A DNA stretch of 64,000 nt from Cellulomonas persica (GCF_007989825.1 NZ_BJUA01000005.1:186001-250000); one strand, 5' to 3'. Numbered from the stretch's first letter, positions 16,156-25,501 are shown. The notes: generated by a model not told the origin, from the letters alone. Made by a program: numbers and translations.

Positions 16156-16713
16156 ATGAGCGAGCTGACCATCACCCTGCTGCGGCTGGGCTACCTGGCC
16201 CTGCTGTGGGTCCTCGTGCTCTCGTCGATCGCCGTCCTGCGCCGCGACCTGTACGGCACGCGCATCACGAAGCGCCGCGCCCGCCGCCAGGCACCGGTGC
16301 CCGCGGGTGGTCCGGTGGCCGTCGGCCCGTCGACCGCGCCGACGCCCGTGGTCGGGCACCAGGGCCGTGCCGGTCAGGGCCGTGCGGGTCAGGGTCGTGG
16401 CGCTCAGGGCCGCGGCAGCCAGCGCTCGGCCCGCCTCGTCGTCACCCAGGGCCCGCTGACCGGCACGATCGTCCCGCTCGGCCAGTCCGCCGTGGTCGTG
16501 GGTCGCGCCCCGGGCTGCACGCTCGTGCTCGACGACGACTACTCGAGCTCGAAGCACGCGCGGATCTTCCCGCAGGCCGGGCAGTGGTTCGTCGAGGACC
16601 TCGGCTCGACCAACGGCACGTTCGTCGGCGACGAGCGCATCGACGCGCCGACCCCCCTGCCCCCCGGTCGCTCGGTCCGTGTGGGCCGTAGCGTGATCGA
16701 GCTGCAGGGGTAG
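16156..16713 (+). CDS. fhaB: FhaB/FipA: membrane-anchored FHA protein
   Basis: This 185-residue protein has one N-terminal membrane helix (LLRLGYLALLWVLVLSSIAV). A basic segment and a Gly/Gln/Arg-rich linker made of GRAGQ-like repeats follow. The C-terminal FHA domain (about 100-180) has VGRAPGCT, SSSKHARI and DLGSTNGTF. It should recruit kinase-phosphorylated partners at the division site, as FhaB (FipA) does with FtsZ/FtsQ in mycobacteria. It follows fhaA after 21 bases and precedes pstP by 4. Confidence 0.92.
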   Translation: MSELTITLLRLGYLALLWVLVLSSIAVLRRDLYGTRITKRRARRQAPVPAGGPVAVGPSTAPTPVVGHQGRAGQGRAGQGRGAQGRGSQRSARLVVTQGPLTGTIVPLGQSAVVVGRAPGCTLVLDDDYSSSKHARIFPQAGQWFVEDLGSTNGTFVGDERIDAPTPLPPGRSVRVGRSVIELQG

Positions 16714-16717
16714 CCGG

Positions 16718-18148
16718 ATGACGGTCGCGCTGCGGTACGCCGCCCGGTCCGACGTGGGCCTCGTGCGGAGCAACAACCAGGACTCCGCCTACGCGGGTCC
16801 GCACCTGCTCATGGTCGCCGACGGCATGGGCGGTCACGCGGGCGGCGACGTCGCGTCGTCCGTCGCGGTCGCCACGTTCGCGCCGCTCGACGAGGAGTCG
16901 CACGGTCCCGACGACGCGCTCGACGAGCTCGAGGGCGCGCTCGAGGAGGCCCGCGAGGAGATCAAGGCCCGCTCGGGTGCCGAGCCGGACCTCGCGGGCA
17001 TGGGCACCACGGTCACGGCGATCCTGCGGGCGGGCAACAAGCTCGCGATGGTGCACCTGGGCGACTCGCGCGGGTACCTGCTGCGCGACGGCGTGCTCAC
17101 GCAGGTCACGACCGACCACACGTTCGTGCAGCACCTGGTCGACATCGGCCGCATCACGCCGGCGGAGGCCGAGCACCACCCGCAGCGCTCGGTCGTCATG
17201 CGGGTCCTCGGAGACTTCGAGGCGGACCTGACGCCGGACCTGTCCGTGCGCGAGGCGCGCGTGGGTGACCGCTGGCTGCTGTGCTCCGACGGCCTGTCGG
17301 GCTTCGTGAGCGCGCAGACCATCGAGACGACGATGCGCGAGCTCACGGACCTCGACTCGTGCGCGGACCGGCTGGTGCAGCTCGCGCTGCGCGGCGGCGG
17401 CGGTGACAACGTCACGGTCGTGCTCGCGGACGTGATCGAGCTCGACGACGTCGCCGACGGTGACGCGCCCGGCACGGCGCCGCAGGTCGTGGGCGCGGCG
17501 GCGAGCACGCGCGACGACCCGACGGTCGCGGCCGACGGCCCGGCGACCCGCGCGGCCGAGCTCGCGCAGGCGGCGGCTCGTGCGCAGCGAGCGGGTCTGG
17601 CGGCAGGCGAGCGCGCGGGCGCGGACGACGAGGCCGGCGGCGCACCGCCGGCCGGGACCGACCCGGGCGACGACGAGGACAGCGACGACTCCGACGAGCA
17701 GCCGACGGCCCGCTCGCGACGTGGCCGTGCGGCCATCGCCGGGGCCGTGGCCCTCGCGCTGGTCGTCGCGGTGCTCGGCGGCGGGTACGCCTGGACGCGC
17801 ACGCAGTACTTCGTCGGCGTGCACGACGGCGAGGTCGCGATCTTCCGGGGCGTGCCCGAGGCCGTCGGGCCGGTCGCGCTCTCGCAGGTCGTGGAGCGCA
17901 CGGGCGTCGCGGTCGACGACATCGCGTCGCAGTACGTGCGCGAACGCGTCTACCAGACCATCCACGCGGACGACCGCGAGTCCGCACGCCTCCTCGTCGA
18001 CGAGATCGGCCTGCGTGACGACGCGACGTACCCCGGCCCCGGCTCGGACGAGGGCCCCGACGACAGCGCGACCACGGCCGCGCCCACCCGCACCCCTTCA
18101 GCAGAGACGACCACGACCGCGCCGGCCACCACCGGCGCGGACGGGTGA
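16718..18148 (+). CDS. pstP: PstP: PP2C-type Ser/Thr protein phosphatase
   Basis: This 476-residue phosphatase reverses PknA/PknB phosphorylation. The PP2C domain (about residues 1-238) has RSNNQDSAY, VADGMGGHAGG and LGDSRGYLLR near the start. LCSDGLSGFV and GGGGDNVTVV lie near the end. These supply the Mn/Mg-binding Asp residues. A long acidic linker with a basic patch leads to one membrane helix (about 340-362, AIAGAVALALVVAVLGGGYAW). An exported tail rich in Thr/Ala follows. Its stop overlaps the start of rodA. Confidence 0.95.
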   Translation: MTVALRYAARSDVGLVRSNNQDSAYAGPHLLMVADGMGGHAGGDVASSVAVATFAPLDEESHGPDDALDELEGALEEAREEIKARSGAEPDLAGMGTTVTAILRAGNKLAMVHLGDSRGYLLRDGVLTQVTTDHTFVQHLVDIGRITPAEAEHHPQRSVVMRVLGDFEADLTPDLSVREARVGDRWLLCSDGLSGFVSAQTIETTMRELTDLDSCADRLVQLALRGGGGDNVTVVLADVIELDDVADGDAPGTAPQVVGAAASTRDDPTVAADGPATRAAELAQAAARAQRAGLAAGERAGADDEAGGAPPAGTDPGDDEDSDDSDEQPTARSRRGRAAIAGAVALALVVAVLGGGYAWTRTQYFVGVHDGEVAIFRGVPEAVGPVALSQVVERTGVAVDDIASQYVRERVYQTIHADDRESARLLVDEIGLRDDATYPGPGSDEGPDDSATTAAPTRTPSAETTTTAPATTGADG

Positions 18149-19659
18149 GCCTCATGGCGACCGTCGAGCCGCACCGCGTGCGCGCCGGCCGCGGCACCGA
18201 GCTCCTGCTGCTGGTCCTGGCGCTCGCGATCGGGGTCGGGGCGTACGCACTCGTCGGGCTCGGCACCTCGGACGAGGTGCCGCCGGACGTGCTCGGCTAC
18301 GGCGCCGGGCTCGCGGCCCTGGCCGTCGCGCTGCACCTCGTGCTGCGCTGGCGCGCGCCGTACGCGGACCCGGTGATCCTGCCCGCGACCGTCGCGCTCA
18401 ACGGCATCGGGCTGGCGATGATCTACCGGATCGACTTCGCCTACGAGCTGCGGGACAAGGCCAACGGCTTCGCGGGCCGCCAGCTCATGTGGACCGCGAT
18501 CGCGGTGGGCCTGGCCGCGATCGTGCTCGTCGTCCTGCGCGACCACCGCACGCTGCGCCGGTTCACGTACACCGCGATGGTCGTCGCGCTCGGGCTGCTC
18601 GCGCTGCCGCTCATGCCCGTGATCGGCCGCTCGATCAACGGGGCCCGCATCTGGGTGTACTTCGGCGGCGTCGGCATGCAGCCCGCGGAGTTCGCCAAGC
18701 TCGCACTCGCCGTGTTCTTCGCGGGGTACCTGGTCACGCACCGCGACACGCTCGCGCTCGCCGGGTCCAAGTTCCTCGGCCTGCAGCTGCCGCGCGCGCG
18801 GGATCTCGGGCCGATCCTCGTCGTGTGGGCGTGCTCGATCGCGGTCCTGGTCCTCGAGAAGGACCTCGGGACGTCGCTGCTGATCTTCGGCCTGTTCGTC
18901 GCGATGCTGTACCTCGCGACCGAGCGCGTCAGCTGGGTCGTCATCGGCCTGCTCATGTTCGTGGGCGGCGCGATGGTCGCCGCGACCGCGTTCGCGCACG
19001 TCGGCGCGCGGTTCGACGTGTGGCTGCACGCGCTCGACCCGGAGATCTTCGACCGCGCGCCCGGCGGGTCGGGCCAGCTGGTGCGCGGGCTGTTCGGCAT
19101 GGCGAGCGGCGGCCTGTTCGGCACCGGGTGGGGCGACGGCCGGCCGGACCTCGTGCCGTACGCCGAGTCCGACTTCATCGTCGCGTCGCTCGGTGAGGAG
19201 CTCGGCCTGACGGGCCTGCTCGCGATCCTCATGCTGTACGCCGTCCTCACGCAGCGCGGCATGCGCGCCGCGATCGGCGTGCGCGACGGGTTCGGCAAGC
19301 TGCTCGCGGGCGGTCTGGCGTTCGTGGTGGCGTGGCAGTGCTTCGTCGTCGTCGGGGGCGTCACGCGGCTCATCCCGCTGACGGGCCTGACCACGCCGTT
19401 CCTCGCGTACGGCGGCTCGAGCCTGCTCGCGAACTGGATCATCGTCGCGCTGCTGCTCCGGATCTCGAACGACGCGCGTCGTCCCGCCCCCGCCGCACGC
19501 GGCCTGCGTCCCGACGAGCCGCTGCCCGACGACCTGCTCGACGACGTGCCCGACGAGCCCGACGACGCCGTGCCGGTCCGCGTCTCGGCGAGGGGCGAGC
19601 ACCCCGTGGGCGCCGAGCCCGACGAGCACCCGACCGAGCGGATCGGGCGGCTGTCGTGA
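18145..19659 (+). CDS. rodA: RodA/FtsW-type SEDS glycosyltransferase
   Basis: This 504-residue integral membrane protein belongs to the SEDS family that polymerises lipid II into peptidoglycan. About ten to eleven membrane helices are visible. Hallmarks include GRSINGARIWVYFGGVGMQP, EFAKLALAVFFAGYL, LEKDLGTSLLIFG, SDFIVASLGEELGL and FLAYGGSSLLANW. The GTG at 18145 overlaps the pstP stop; an ATG three codons later is possible. It is paired with the class B PBP gene that overlaps its end, the usual SEDS-bPBP unit. A Pro/Asp-rich cytoplasmic tail of about 55 residues ends the protein. Confidence 0.95.
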   Translation: MSLMATVEPHRVRAGRGTELLLLVLALAIGVGAYALVGLGTSDEVPPDVLGYGAGLAALAVALHLVLRWRAPYADPVILPATVALNGIGLAMIYRIDFAYELRDKANGFAGRQLMWTAIAVGLAAIVLVVLRDHRTLRRFTYTAMVVALGLLALPLMPVIGRSINGARIWVYFGGVGMQPAEFAKLALAVFFAGYLVTHRDTLALAGSKFLGLQLPRARDLGPILVVWACSIAVLVLEKDLGTSLLIFGLFVAMLYLATERVSWVVIGLLMFVGGAMVAATAFAHVGARFDVWLHALDPEIFDRAPGGSGQLVRGLFGMASGGLFGTGWGDGRPDLVPYAESDFIVASLGEELGLTGLLAILMLYAVLTQRGMRAAIGVRDGFGKLLAGGLAFVVAWQCFVVVGGVTRLIPLTGLTTPFLAYGGSSLLANWIIVALLLRISNDARRPAPAARGLRPDEPLPDDLLDDVPDEPDDAVPVRVSARGEHPVGAEPDEHPTERIGRLS

Positions 19660-21107
19660 ACACTCCCCTGCGCCGCGTCGCGACCGTCATGCTCGTGATG
19701 TTCCTGGCCCTCATGGGCTCGGCCACGTGGGTGCAGTACGTCCAGGCACCCGACCTCAACGCCGACTCGCGCAACGTGCGCACGCTGTACCGCGAGTACG
19801 GGAACGCGCGCGGGCCGATCGTCGTCGCGGGTGAGGCGATCGCGCAGTCCGTGAAGGTCGACGACCCGTTCGGCTACCAGCGCCAGTACACCGACGGCGA
19901 GCTGTACTCCGCGGTCACGGGCTTCTACTCGATCGTCAACGGCAGCTCGCAGCTCGAGCACGCCGCGAACGACCAGCTCACGGGCCGCAGCGACCAGCTG
20001 TTCTTCTCGCGCCTGCGGGACATCATCACGGGCCGCAAGCCCGAGGGCGCCGCGGTCGAGACGACCCTGCTCGCGGCCGCGCAGCGCGCCGCACGGGAGG
20101 GCCTGGGGGACCAGCACGGTGCGGTCGTCGCGATCGAGCCGAGCACGGGGCGGATCCTGGCGATGGTCTCGACCCCGGGGTTCGACCCGAACGCGCTCGC
20201 GACGCACGACTCGGCGGCGGCGAGCGCCGTCTACGCCGAGCTCGCCGCCGCCGACGGCAACCCGCTGCGCAGCAACGCGACGCTCGAGACGTACCCGCCG
20301 GGGTCGACGTTCAAGCTCGTCACGGCCGCCGCGGCGCTCGAGAGCGGCGAGTACGACGCGAGCACCACGCTGCCCGCGCCCGTCACCCTCGACCTGCCGC
20401 AGACCACGGCGACGATCGGCAACTTCGGCGGCGGCGGCTGCGGCAGCAACCCGATCACGCTGGCCGACGCGCTGCGCGTCTCGTGCAACACCGCGTTCGC
20501 CCAGCTGGGAATGGACGTCGGCGACGACGCGCTGCGCGAGCAGGCGGAGCGATTCGGGTTCGACGACGCGTCGCTGACCATCCCGATGCGCGTCGTCGCG
20601 AGCCGCTTCCCGCAGGACCCGAACGCGCCGCAGACCGCGCAGTCGGCGATCGGGCAGTTCGACGTCGCGGCCACGCCCCTGCAGATGGCGATGGTGTCCG
20701 CCGCGATCGCGAACGACGGCAAGCTCATGCGTCCCTACGTCGTCGACCGCGTGCGCGCCGCGAACCTGTCGGTCGTCTCGCAGACCGAGCCCGAGCAGCT
20801 GTCGACCGCGGTCTCGCCCGGGACCGCCGCACAGCTCACCGACATGATGGTCGGCGTCGTCGAGAGCGGGTCCGGCACGGCGGCGAAGATCTCGGGCGTG
20901 CAGGTCGCCGGCAAGACCGGCACCGCCCAGACCTCGTCGGAGGCCGCGCCGCACGCGTGGTTCACCGCGTTCGCCCCCGCAGACGACCCGCAGGTCGCCG
21001 TCGCGGTGCTCGTCGAGCACGGCGGCTCCGCGGGCTCCGAGGCGACCGGTGGCCGCGTCGCCGCGCCGATCGCGCGCGCCGTGATCCAGGCGGTGCTCGG
21101 CTCATGA
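19656..21107 (+). CDS. pbpA: PbpA: class B penicillin-binding protein (transpeptidase)
   Basis: This 483-residue bitopic transpeptidase cross-links peptidoglycan made by the adjacent SEDS enzyme. An N-terminal membrane helix (VATVMLVMFLALMGSATWVQ) is followed by a short pedestal. The transpeptidase domain has the catalytic Ser in STFK, the second motif SCN and the third motif KTGTAQ. The GTG at 19656 overlaps the rodA stop (GTGA). The 3' end overlaps pknA (ATGA), so translation of the operon is coupled throughout. The length matches actinobacterial PbpA. Confidence 0.95.
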   Translation: MNTPLRRVATVMLVMFLALMGSATWVQYVQAPDLNADSRNVRTLYREYGNARGPIVVAGEAIAQSVKVDDPFGYQRQYTDGELYSAVTGFYSIVNGSSQLEHAANDQLTGRSDQLFFSRLRDIITGRKPEGAAVETTLLAAAQRAAREGLGDQHGAVVAIEPSTGRILAMVSTPGFDPNALATHDSAAASAVYAELAAADGNPLRSNATLETYPPGSTFKLVTAAAALESGEYDASTTLPAPVTLDLPQTTATIGNFGGGGCGSNPITLADALRVSCNTAFAQLGMDVGDDALREQAERFGFDDASLTIPMRVVASRFPQDPNAPQTAQSAIGQFDVAATPLQMAMVSAAIANDGKLMRPYVVDRVRAANLSVVSQTEPEQLSTAVSPGTAAQLTDMMVGVVESGSGTAAKISGVQVAGKTGTAQTSSEAAPHAWFTAFAPADDPQVAVAVLVEHGGSAGSEATGGRVAAPIARAVIQAVLGS

Positions 21108-22597
21108 GGACCACCGCGGGCATCGCGCTCGGCAACCGCTACCGGCTGATCAAGCAGATCGCCGTCGGCGGCATGGGCGAGGTCTGGGAGGGGTACGACG
21201 AGTCCCTCGTGCGACCCGTCGCGGTCAAGGTGCTCAAGCAGGAGTTCGCCGGCGACCAGGGCTTCCTCGAGCGGTTCCGCACCGAGGCACGCAACTCCGC
21301 GTCGCTGTCGCACGCGAACATCGCCCAGCTCTTCGACTACGGCGAGCAGGACGGCTCGTCGTACCTCGTCATGGAGCTCGTGACCGGCGAACCGCTGTCC
21401 GACCTGCTCGAACGCGAGCCCGTCCTGCCCGTGCGCCGGCTCCTGCCGATCCTCGCGCAGACCGCGCGCGGACTGCACGCCGCGCACGAGGCCGGTGTGG
21501 TGCACCGCGACGTCAAGCCCGGCAACATCCTGCTGGGCCGCGGCGGGCGCGTGAAGATCACCGACTTCGGGGTCTCGCTCGCGCGCAACCAGATGACCAT
21601 GACCGCGACCGGCATGGTCATGGGGACCGCGCAGTACCTGTCGCCCGAGCAGGCCGTCGGCCGGCCCGCGACGCCGCTGTCCGACCTGTACTCCCTCGGG
21701 ATCATCGCCTACGAGGCGCTCGTCGGGCACCGCCCGTTCACCGGCCCCACCGCGGTCGACATCGCGGTCGCGCACGTCAACACGCCCGTGCCGCCGCTGC
21801 CCGCGGCGGTCGAGCCGCGTCTCGCGGCCCTCGTCATGCGCCTGCTGTCGAAGGACCCCGCGCAGCGGCCGACCTCGGGCGCCGCGCTCGCGCGCGAGCT
21901 CGACCGGCTCATGCCGCGCACCCCGCCGAGCGGCGTGCCGATGGTCGTGACGACCCCGCCCGCCCGGCCGTTGACCCCGCCGCGGCCCGCGACGCCCGTC
22001 GGCGTGCCGCCGGGCACCCCGCCGCCGCCCCCACCCTCGTCCATCGCGCCCTCGTCGGGACAGGGCTCGTCGGGACAGGTCTCGTCGGCACGGGGCTCGT
22101 CGGGACAGGTCTCGTCGGGACAGGGCTCGTCGGGACAGGGCTCGTCGGGACAGGGCTCGTCGGGACAGGGCTCGTCGGTCCCCGGCGGCACTCCCCCGGT
22201 CCCGCCGCCGCCGTCCTACCCGCCGCGCCACGACGTGCGACCGGACTCGACGCCGCTGCGCTCGCGCCGCTCGGTGTCGAGCGGCGGCGCCCGGTCCGGC
22301 GCCGGTCGCTCGGTGACCTCGAGCCGCCTCCGCATGCAGGGCTCCGGGCCCCGGATCGGCCGGTTCGGCCGGCTGAGCTGGCCGGTGCTCGCGCTCGTCC
22401 TGCTGCTCGGCGCGCTGCTCGGCGCCGCCCTCGCGGGGCAGCTGACCAAGGCCGACGGCCCGTACGATCAGGACCGTCTCGCCCGTATCGTGACCTGGAC
22501 GTCCGTCAGGGCGACCCCCTCAGGTGGGATGATCGCCCCGGACGTCACCCCTGTGCGCGTCAGCCAGGGAACCCAGACGGAAGTGAAGGACGCCTAG
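21104..22597 (+). CDS. pknA: PknA: Ser/Thr protein kinase with a repeat-bearing linker
   Basis: This 497-residue membrane kinase controls growth and division. The kinase domain (about residues 10-275) has the Gly loop VGGMGEV, Lys42 in VAVKVLK, HRDVKPGN, DFG and SPEQ. The cytoplasmic linker is Pro-rich and contains eight SSGQG-like pentapeptides encoded by a 15-bp tandem repeat. One membrane helix (LALVLLLGALLGAALAG) and a short external tail without PASTA domains end the protein. The ATG overlaps the pbpA stop. The stop TAG overlaps the pknB start by one base. Confidence 0.95.
   Translation: MRTTAGIALGNRYRLIKQIAVGGMGEVWEGYDESLVRPVAVKVLKQEFAGDQGFLERFRTEARNSASLSHANIAQLFDYGEQDGSSYLVMELVTGEPLSDLLEREPVLPVRRLLPILAQTARGLHAAHEAGVVHRDVKPGNILLGRGGRVKITDFGVSLARNQMTMTATGMVMGTAQYLSPEQAVGRPATPLSDLYSLGIIAYEALVGHRPFTGPTAVDIAVAHVNTPVPPLPAAVEPRLAALVMRLLSKDPAQRPTSGAALARELDRLMPRTPPSGVPMVVTTPPARPLTPPRPATPVGVPPGTPPPPPPSSIAPSSGQGSSGQVSSARGSSGQVSSGQGSSGQGSSGQGSSGQGSSVPGGTPPVPPPPSYPPRHDVRPDSTPLRSRRSVSSGGARSGAGRSVTSSRLRMQGSGPRIGRFGRLSWPVLALVLLLGALLGAALAGQLTKADGPYDQDRLARIVTWTSVRATPSGGMIAPDVTPVRVSQGTQTEVKDA
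22052..22186 (+). repeat. 15-bp tandem repeat in pknA (eight full copies)
   Basis: Units of TCGTCGGGACAGGGC run from 22052 to 22171, with small changes in copies 2, 3 and 4. A degenerate ninth unit ends at 22186. Each unit encodes Ser-Ser-Gly-Gln-Gly or a close variant. Copies 5-8 are identical, a sign of recent slippage or unequal exchange. Copy number probably varies between strains and changes only linker length. Confidence 0.9.
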
Positions 22598-24612
22598 TGG
22601 TGGACAGCGGACCCCGCATCCTCGCCGGTCGGTACGAGGTCGGTGAGCTCATCGGCCGCGGCGGCATGGCCGAGGTGCACATCGGGCACGACACGCGGCT
22701 GGGCCGGACCGTCGCGATCAAGATCCTGCGCTCCGACCTCGCCCGCGACCCGTCGTTCCAGAACCGGTTCCGCCGCGAGGCGCAGGCCGCGGCGGCGCTC
22801 AACCACCCGGCGATCGTGGCCGTGTACGACACGGGCGAGGACGTGTTCACCGAGCCCACGGGCGTCGTCGCGCACGTGCCGTTCATCGTCATGGAGTACG
22901 TCGAGGGCCACACCGTGCGGGACATCCTGCGCGACGGCCACGCGGTGCCGATCGAGGAGGCCGTCGAGATCACGATCGGCGTGCTCTCGGCGCTCGAGTA
23001 CTCGCACCACGCGGGCATCGTGCACCGCGACATCAAGCCCGCGAACGTCATGCTCACGCCCACCGGCGCGGTCAAGGTCATGGACTTCGGCATCGCGCGT
23101 GCCGTCGCGGACTCCGCGGCGACCATGACCGCGACGCAGGCCGTGATCGGCACCGCGCAGTACCTGTCGCCCGAGCAGGCCCGCGGCGAGTCCGTCGACG
23201 CGCGCTCCGACCTGTACTCCACGGGCTGCCTGCTGTTCGAGCTGCTCACCGGCCGGCCGCCGTTCACGGGTGACTCGCTCGTCTCGGTCGCGTACCAGCA
23301 CGTGCGCGAGGCCGCGCCGGTCCCGAGCTCGCTCGCGTCCGACGTGCCCGAGGCGCTCGACCGCATCACCATGAAGGCCCTGACCAAGGACCGCGACCAG
23401 CGCTACCCGAACGCGGCCGAGTTCCGCTCGGACCTCGAGGCCGTCCTGCGCGGCGGCGTGGTCGGCGCGCCCCCGGTGGGCACCGCGATGGTCGCGGCGG
23501 TCCCGGCGGCGGAGGCCACGCAGGTCATGGCGCCGGCGACCGCCACGCAGGCGTTCCCGCCCGCCGCGACGCCGTGGGGGTCCACGGGCCTGACCGCCGT
23601 CGCAGCCGAGACCCCGCCGGTCGACGAGGACGAGAACAAGCGCCCGTGGCTCATCTGGGTGCTCGTCGCGATCGCGGTGCTCGCCGTCGCGGGGATCGTC
23701 GCGCTGCTCGTCGCGAACAGCGGCGACGACACCGCCAAGCAGGTCGAGGTGCCGACGCTCGTCGGGCTCACGGAGGACGACGCGAAAGCGGCGATCCTCG
23801 CGGCCGACCTGGTGGTCGGCAAGCGCACCACCGAGCCGTCGGACAAGCCGCAGGGCGAGGTCATCAGCAGCAACCCCGCCGAGGGCACGCTCGTCGACAC
23901 CGAGACGCGCGTCGACTACGTGCTGTCGTCGGGCCCGGACTCCGTCGAGATCGAGGACGTCTCGGGACGCACCGAGGGGCAGGCCGAGCAGATCCTCGAG
24001 GGTCAGGGCCTCAAGGTGAACGGCGACCGCCAGGAGGACAACAACCCGAACTTCCCGAAGGGCCAGGTCACCAAGACCGACCCGGCCGCGGGGGAGACGG
24101 TCGACGCGGGCTCGTCGGTCACGCTGTTCGTCTCGACGGGCAACGTCGAGCTGCCGGACCTCGTGGGCAAGACCCAGGACGAGGCGCTCGACATCCTGGC
24201 CGACCTCAAGCTCGTCTCGTCGGTCCGCGAGGTCACGACGACCGAGAAGGAGGCCGGGACGGTGCTCAGCCAGGACCGTCAGGCGGGCCTGGTCTCGCAG
24301 GGGACGCGCGTGACGATCGAGGTCGCGGTCGCGCCCGAGACCGCCATCGTGCCGAAGCTCGAGAACATGACGTACTCCGAGGCCGTCCAGGCGCTCGCCG
24401 CGCTGGGCCTGACCAACGTCCAGAAGCAGGAGGACGGCTCCGACCGCGAGGCCGGCCGCGTGCTGTTCACCGACCCGAACGCGGGCACCGAGGTCGAGCT
24501 CGACCAGCTGATCATCATCCACGTCTCGGCCGGCCCGCAGCAGCCGCCACCCGACCCGGACCCGGGCACCTCCGAGGAGCCAGACCCGGGTGACGGGAAC
24601 GACCAGGGCTGA
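22597..24612 (+). CDS. pknB: PknB: Ser/Thr protein kinase with four PASTA domains
   Basis: This 671-residue receptor kinase senses muropeptides or lipid II. The kinase domain (about residues 12-280) has RGGMAEV, Lys42 in VAIKIL, HRDIKPAN, DFG, and the activation-loop pair TMTAT. A single membrane helix (LIWVLVAIAVLAVAGIVALL) precedes four external PASTA repeats (about 380-650). Three begin with forms of VPTLVGLT, LPDLVGKT or VPKLENMT. The second is more divergent (IEDVSGRT). The GTG shares one base with the pknA stop. It is the last gene of the operon; a strong hairpin follows. Confidence 0.96.
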   Translation: MVDSGPRILAGRYEVGELIGRGGMAEVHIGHDTRLGRTVAIKILRSDLARDPSFQNRFRREAQAAAALNHPAIVAVYDTGEDVFTEPTGVVAHVPFIVMEYVEGHTVRDILRDGHAVPIEEAVEITIGVLSALEYSHHAGIVHRDIKPANVMLTPTGAVKVMDFGIARAVADSAATMTATQAVIGTAQYLSPEQARGESVDARSDLYSTGCLLFELLTGRPPFTGDSLVSVAYQHVREAAPVPSSLASDVPEALDRITMKALTKDRDQRYPNAAEFRSDLEAVLRGGVVGAPPVGTAMVAAVPAAEATQVMAPATATQAFPPAATPWGSTGLTAVAAETPPVDEDENKRPWLIWVLVAIAVLAVAGIVALLVANSGDDTAKQVEVPTLVGLTEDDAKAAILAADLVVGKRTTEPSDKPQGEVISSNPAEGTLVDTETRVDYVLSSGPDSVEIEDVSGRTEGQAEQILEGQGLKVNGDRQEDNNPNFPKGQVTKTDPAAGETVDAGSSVTLFVSTGNVELPDLVGKTQDEALDILADLKLVSSVREVTTTEKEAGTVLSQDRQAGLVSQGTRVTIEVAVAPETAIVPKLENMTYSEAVQALAALGLTNVQKQEDGSDREAGRVLFTDPNAGTEVELDQLIIIHVSAGPQQPPPDPDPGTSEEPDPGDGNDQG

Positions 24613-24633
24613 CCCTGACGGGACCCGCAAGCA

Positions 24634-24695
24634 CGACGACCCCGCGGGTGCGCCGGATCTGAGCGTTCAGATCCCGCGCAGACGCGGGGTCGTCG
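24634..24695. terminator. nested-hairpin terminator between pknB and pabA/trpG
   Basis: CGACGACCCCGCG (24634-24646) pairs perfectly with 24683-24695. Inside the loop GGATCTGA/TCAGATCC (24655-24674) forms a second perfect 8-bp hairpin with a GCGT loop. It lies between convergent genes and can terminate both. Confidence 0.75.
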
Positions 24696-24719
24696 CCGTT
24701 CGGGGGCTGTGCGAGGGTG

Positions 24720-25343
24720 TTACAGGCGGACCAGGGGGTGCAGGCCCGCCGAGCGGGCGACCGCCTCGTCGTCCCCGCACGCCTGGAGCCAGTTGGCCAG
24801 CAGGCGGTGACCGCCCTCGGTCAGCACGGACTCGGGGTGGAACTGCACGCCGTACAGCGGCAGGGTGCGGTGCTGCAGGCCCATGATCACGTCGCCCGTG
24901 CGGGCGGTCACGACGAGCTCGTCGGACACCGTCCCGTTGACCACCGCGAGCGAGTGGTACCGCGTCGCGGTGAACGGCGACGGCAGGTCCTCGAGCACGC
25001 CCTGGCCCTCGTGCTCGACCGGGCTCGTCTTGCCGTGCATGAGCTCGGGCGCGTGCGTGACGGTGCCGCCGTAGACCTCGCCGAGCGCCTGGTGACCCAG
25101 GCAGACGCCGAGCATCGGCGTGCCGGTCGCGGCGCAGTCACGGATGACGTCCATGCTCGCGCCGGCCTCGGCGGGCGTCCCCGGGCCGGGCGAGACGAGC
25201 ACGCCGTCGAACTCGGCACGCTCGGCCAGCGGAGGCACGGCGTCGTTGCGCACGACGACGGTCTCGGCACCGAGCTGGTTGAGGTAGCCCACGATCGTGT
25301 AGACGAACGAGTCGTAGTTGTCGATCACGAGGATCCGGGTCAT
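24720..25343 (-). CDS. pabA: glutamine amidotransferase subunit of anthranilate/aminodeoxychorismate synthase
   Basis: This 207-residue class I glutamine amidotransferase supplies ammonia to a chorismate-using synthase. It starts ILVIDNYDSFVYTIVGYL. It has the oxyanion segment SPGPGTP, the nucleophile Cys in GVCLGHQALGE, and the His/Glu pair in QFHPESVLT. The ATG at 25343 shares one base with the stop of the upstream small gene; a GTG one codon earlier is possible. No synthase large subunit is present in the window, so pabA or trpG cannot be told apart; pabA is the usual label at this locus. Confidence 0.9.
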   Translation of the reverse strand: MTRILVIDNYDSFVYTIVGYLNQLGAETVVVRNDAVPPLAERAEFDGVLVSPGPGTPAEAGASMDVIRDCAATGTPMLGVCLGHQALGEVYGGTVTHAPELMHGKTSPVEHEGQGVLEDLPSPFTATRYHSLAVVNGTVSDELVVTARTGDVIMGLQHRTLPLYGVQFHPESVLTEGGHRLLANWLQACGDDEAVARSAGLHPLVRL

Positions 25344-25501
25344 CACTCACCCACCGTGGTGTCGTTGAAGGGCATGAACGGCGCGACCGCGGGGAACACC
25401 CACGTGAAGCAGACCGCGAGCACGGCGGCCACGAGGACCGCCACGAGCAGCACGCGCACCAGCACCGGGCCGGGCAGGTGGCGCCAGAGCCAGGCGTACA
25501 T
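25343..25501 (-). CDS. small membrane protein (52 aa)
   Basis: A short ORF encodes one membrane helix (VLVRVLLVAVLVAAVLAVCF) after a start of MYAWLWRHLPGP. AGGAGG lies 5 bases before the ATG at 25501; a second ATG one codon upstream is too close to it. Its TGA overlaps the pabA/trpG start (TGATG), so the genes are coupled. It lies between sortase and pabA/trpG. No function is recognised. Confidence 0.75.
   Translation of the reverse strand: MYAWLWRHLPGPVLVRVLLVAVLVAAVLAVCFTWVFPAVAPFMPFNDTTVGE

Noticed and set aside
22052-22186. CRISPR-like array
   Set aside because: Repeats are directly adjacent 15-mers with no spacers and encode an in-frame linker; no cas genes are in the window.
21709-22191. 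Minus-strand frame with repeated CPDEP text opposite pknA
   Set aside because: It is the antisense reading of the SSGQG-coding tandem repeat inside pknA, not a gene.
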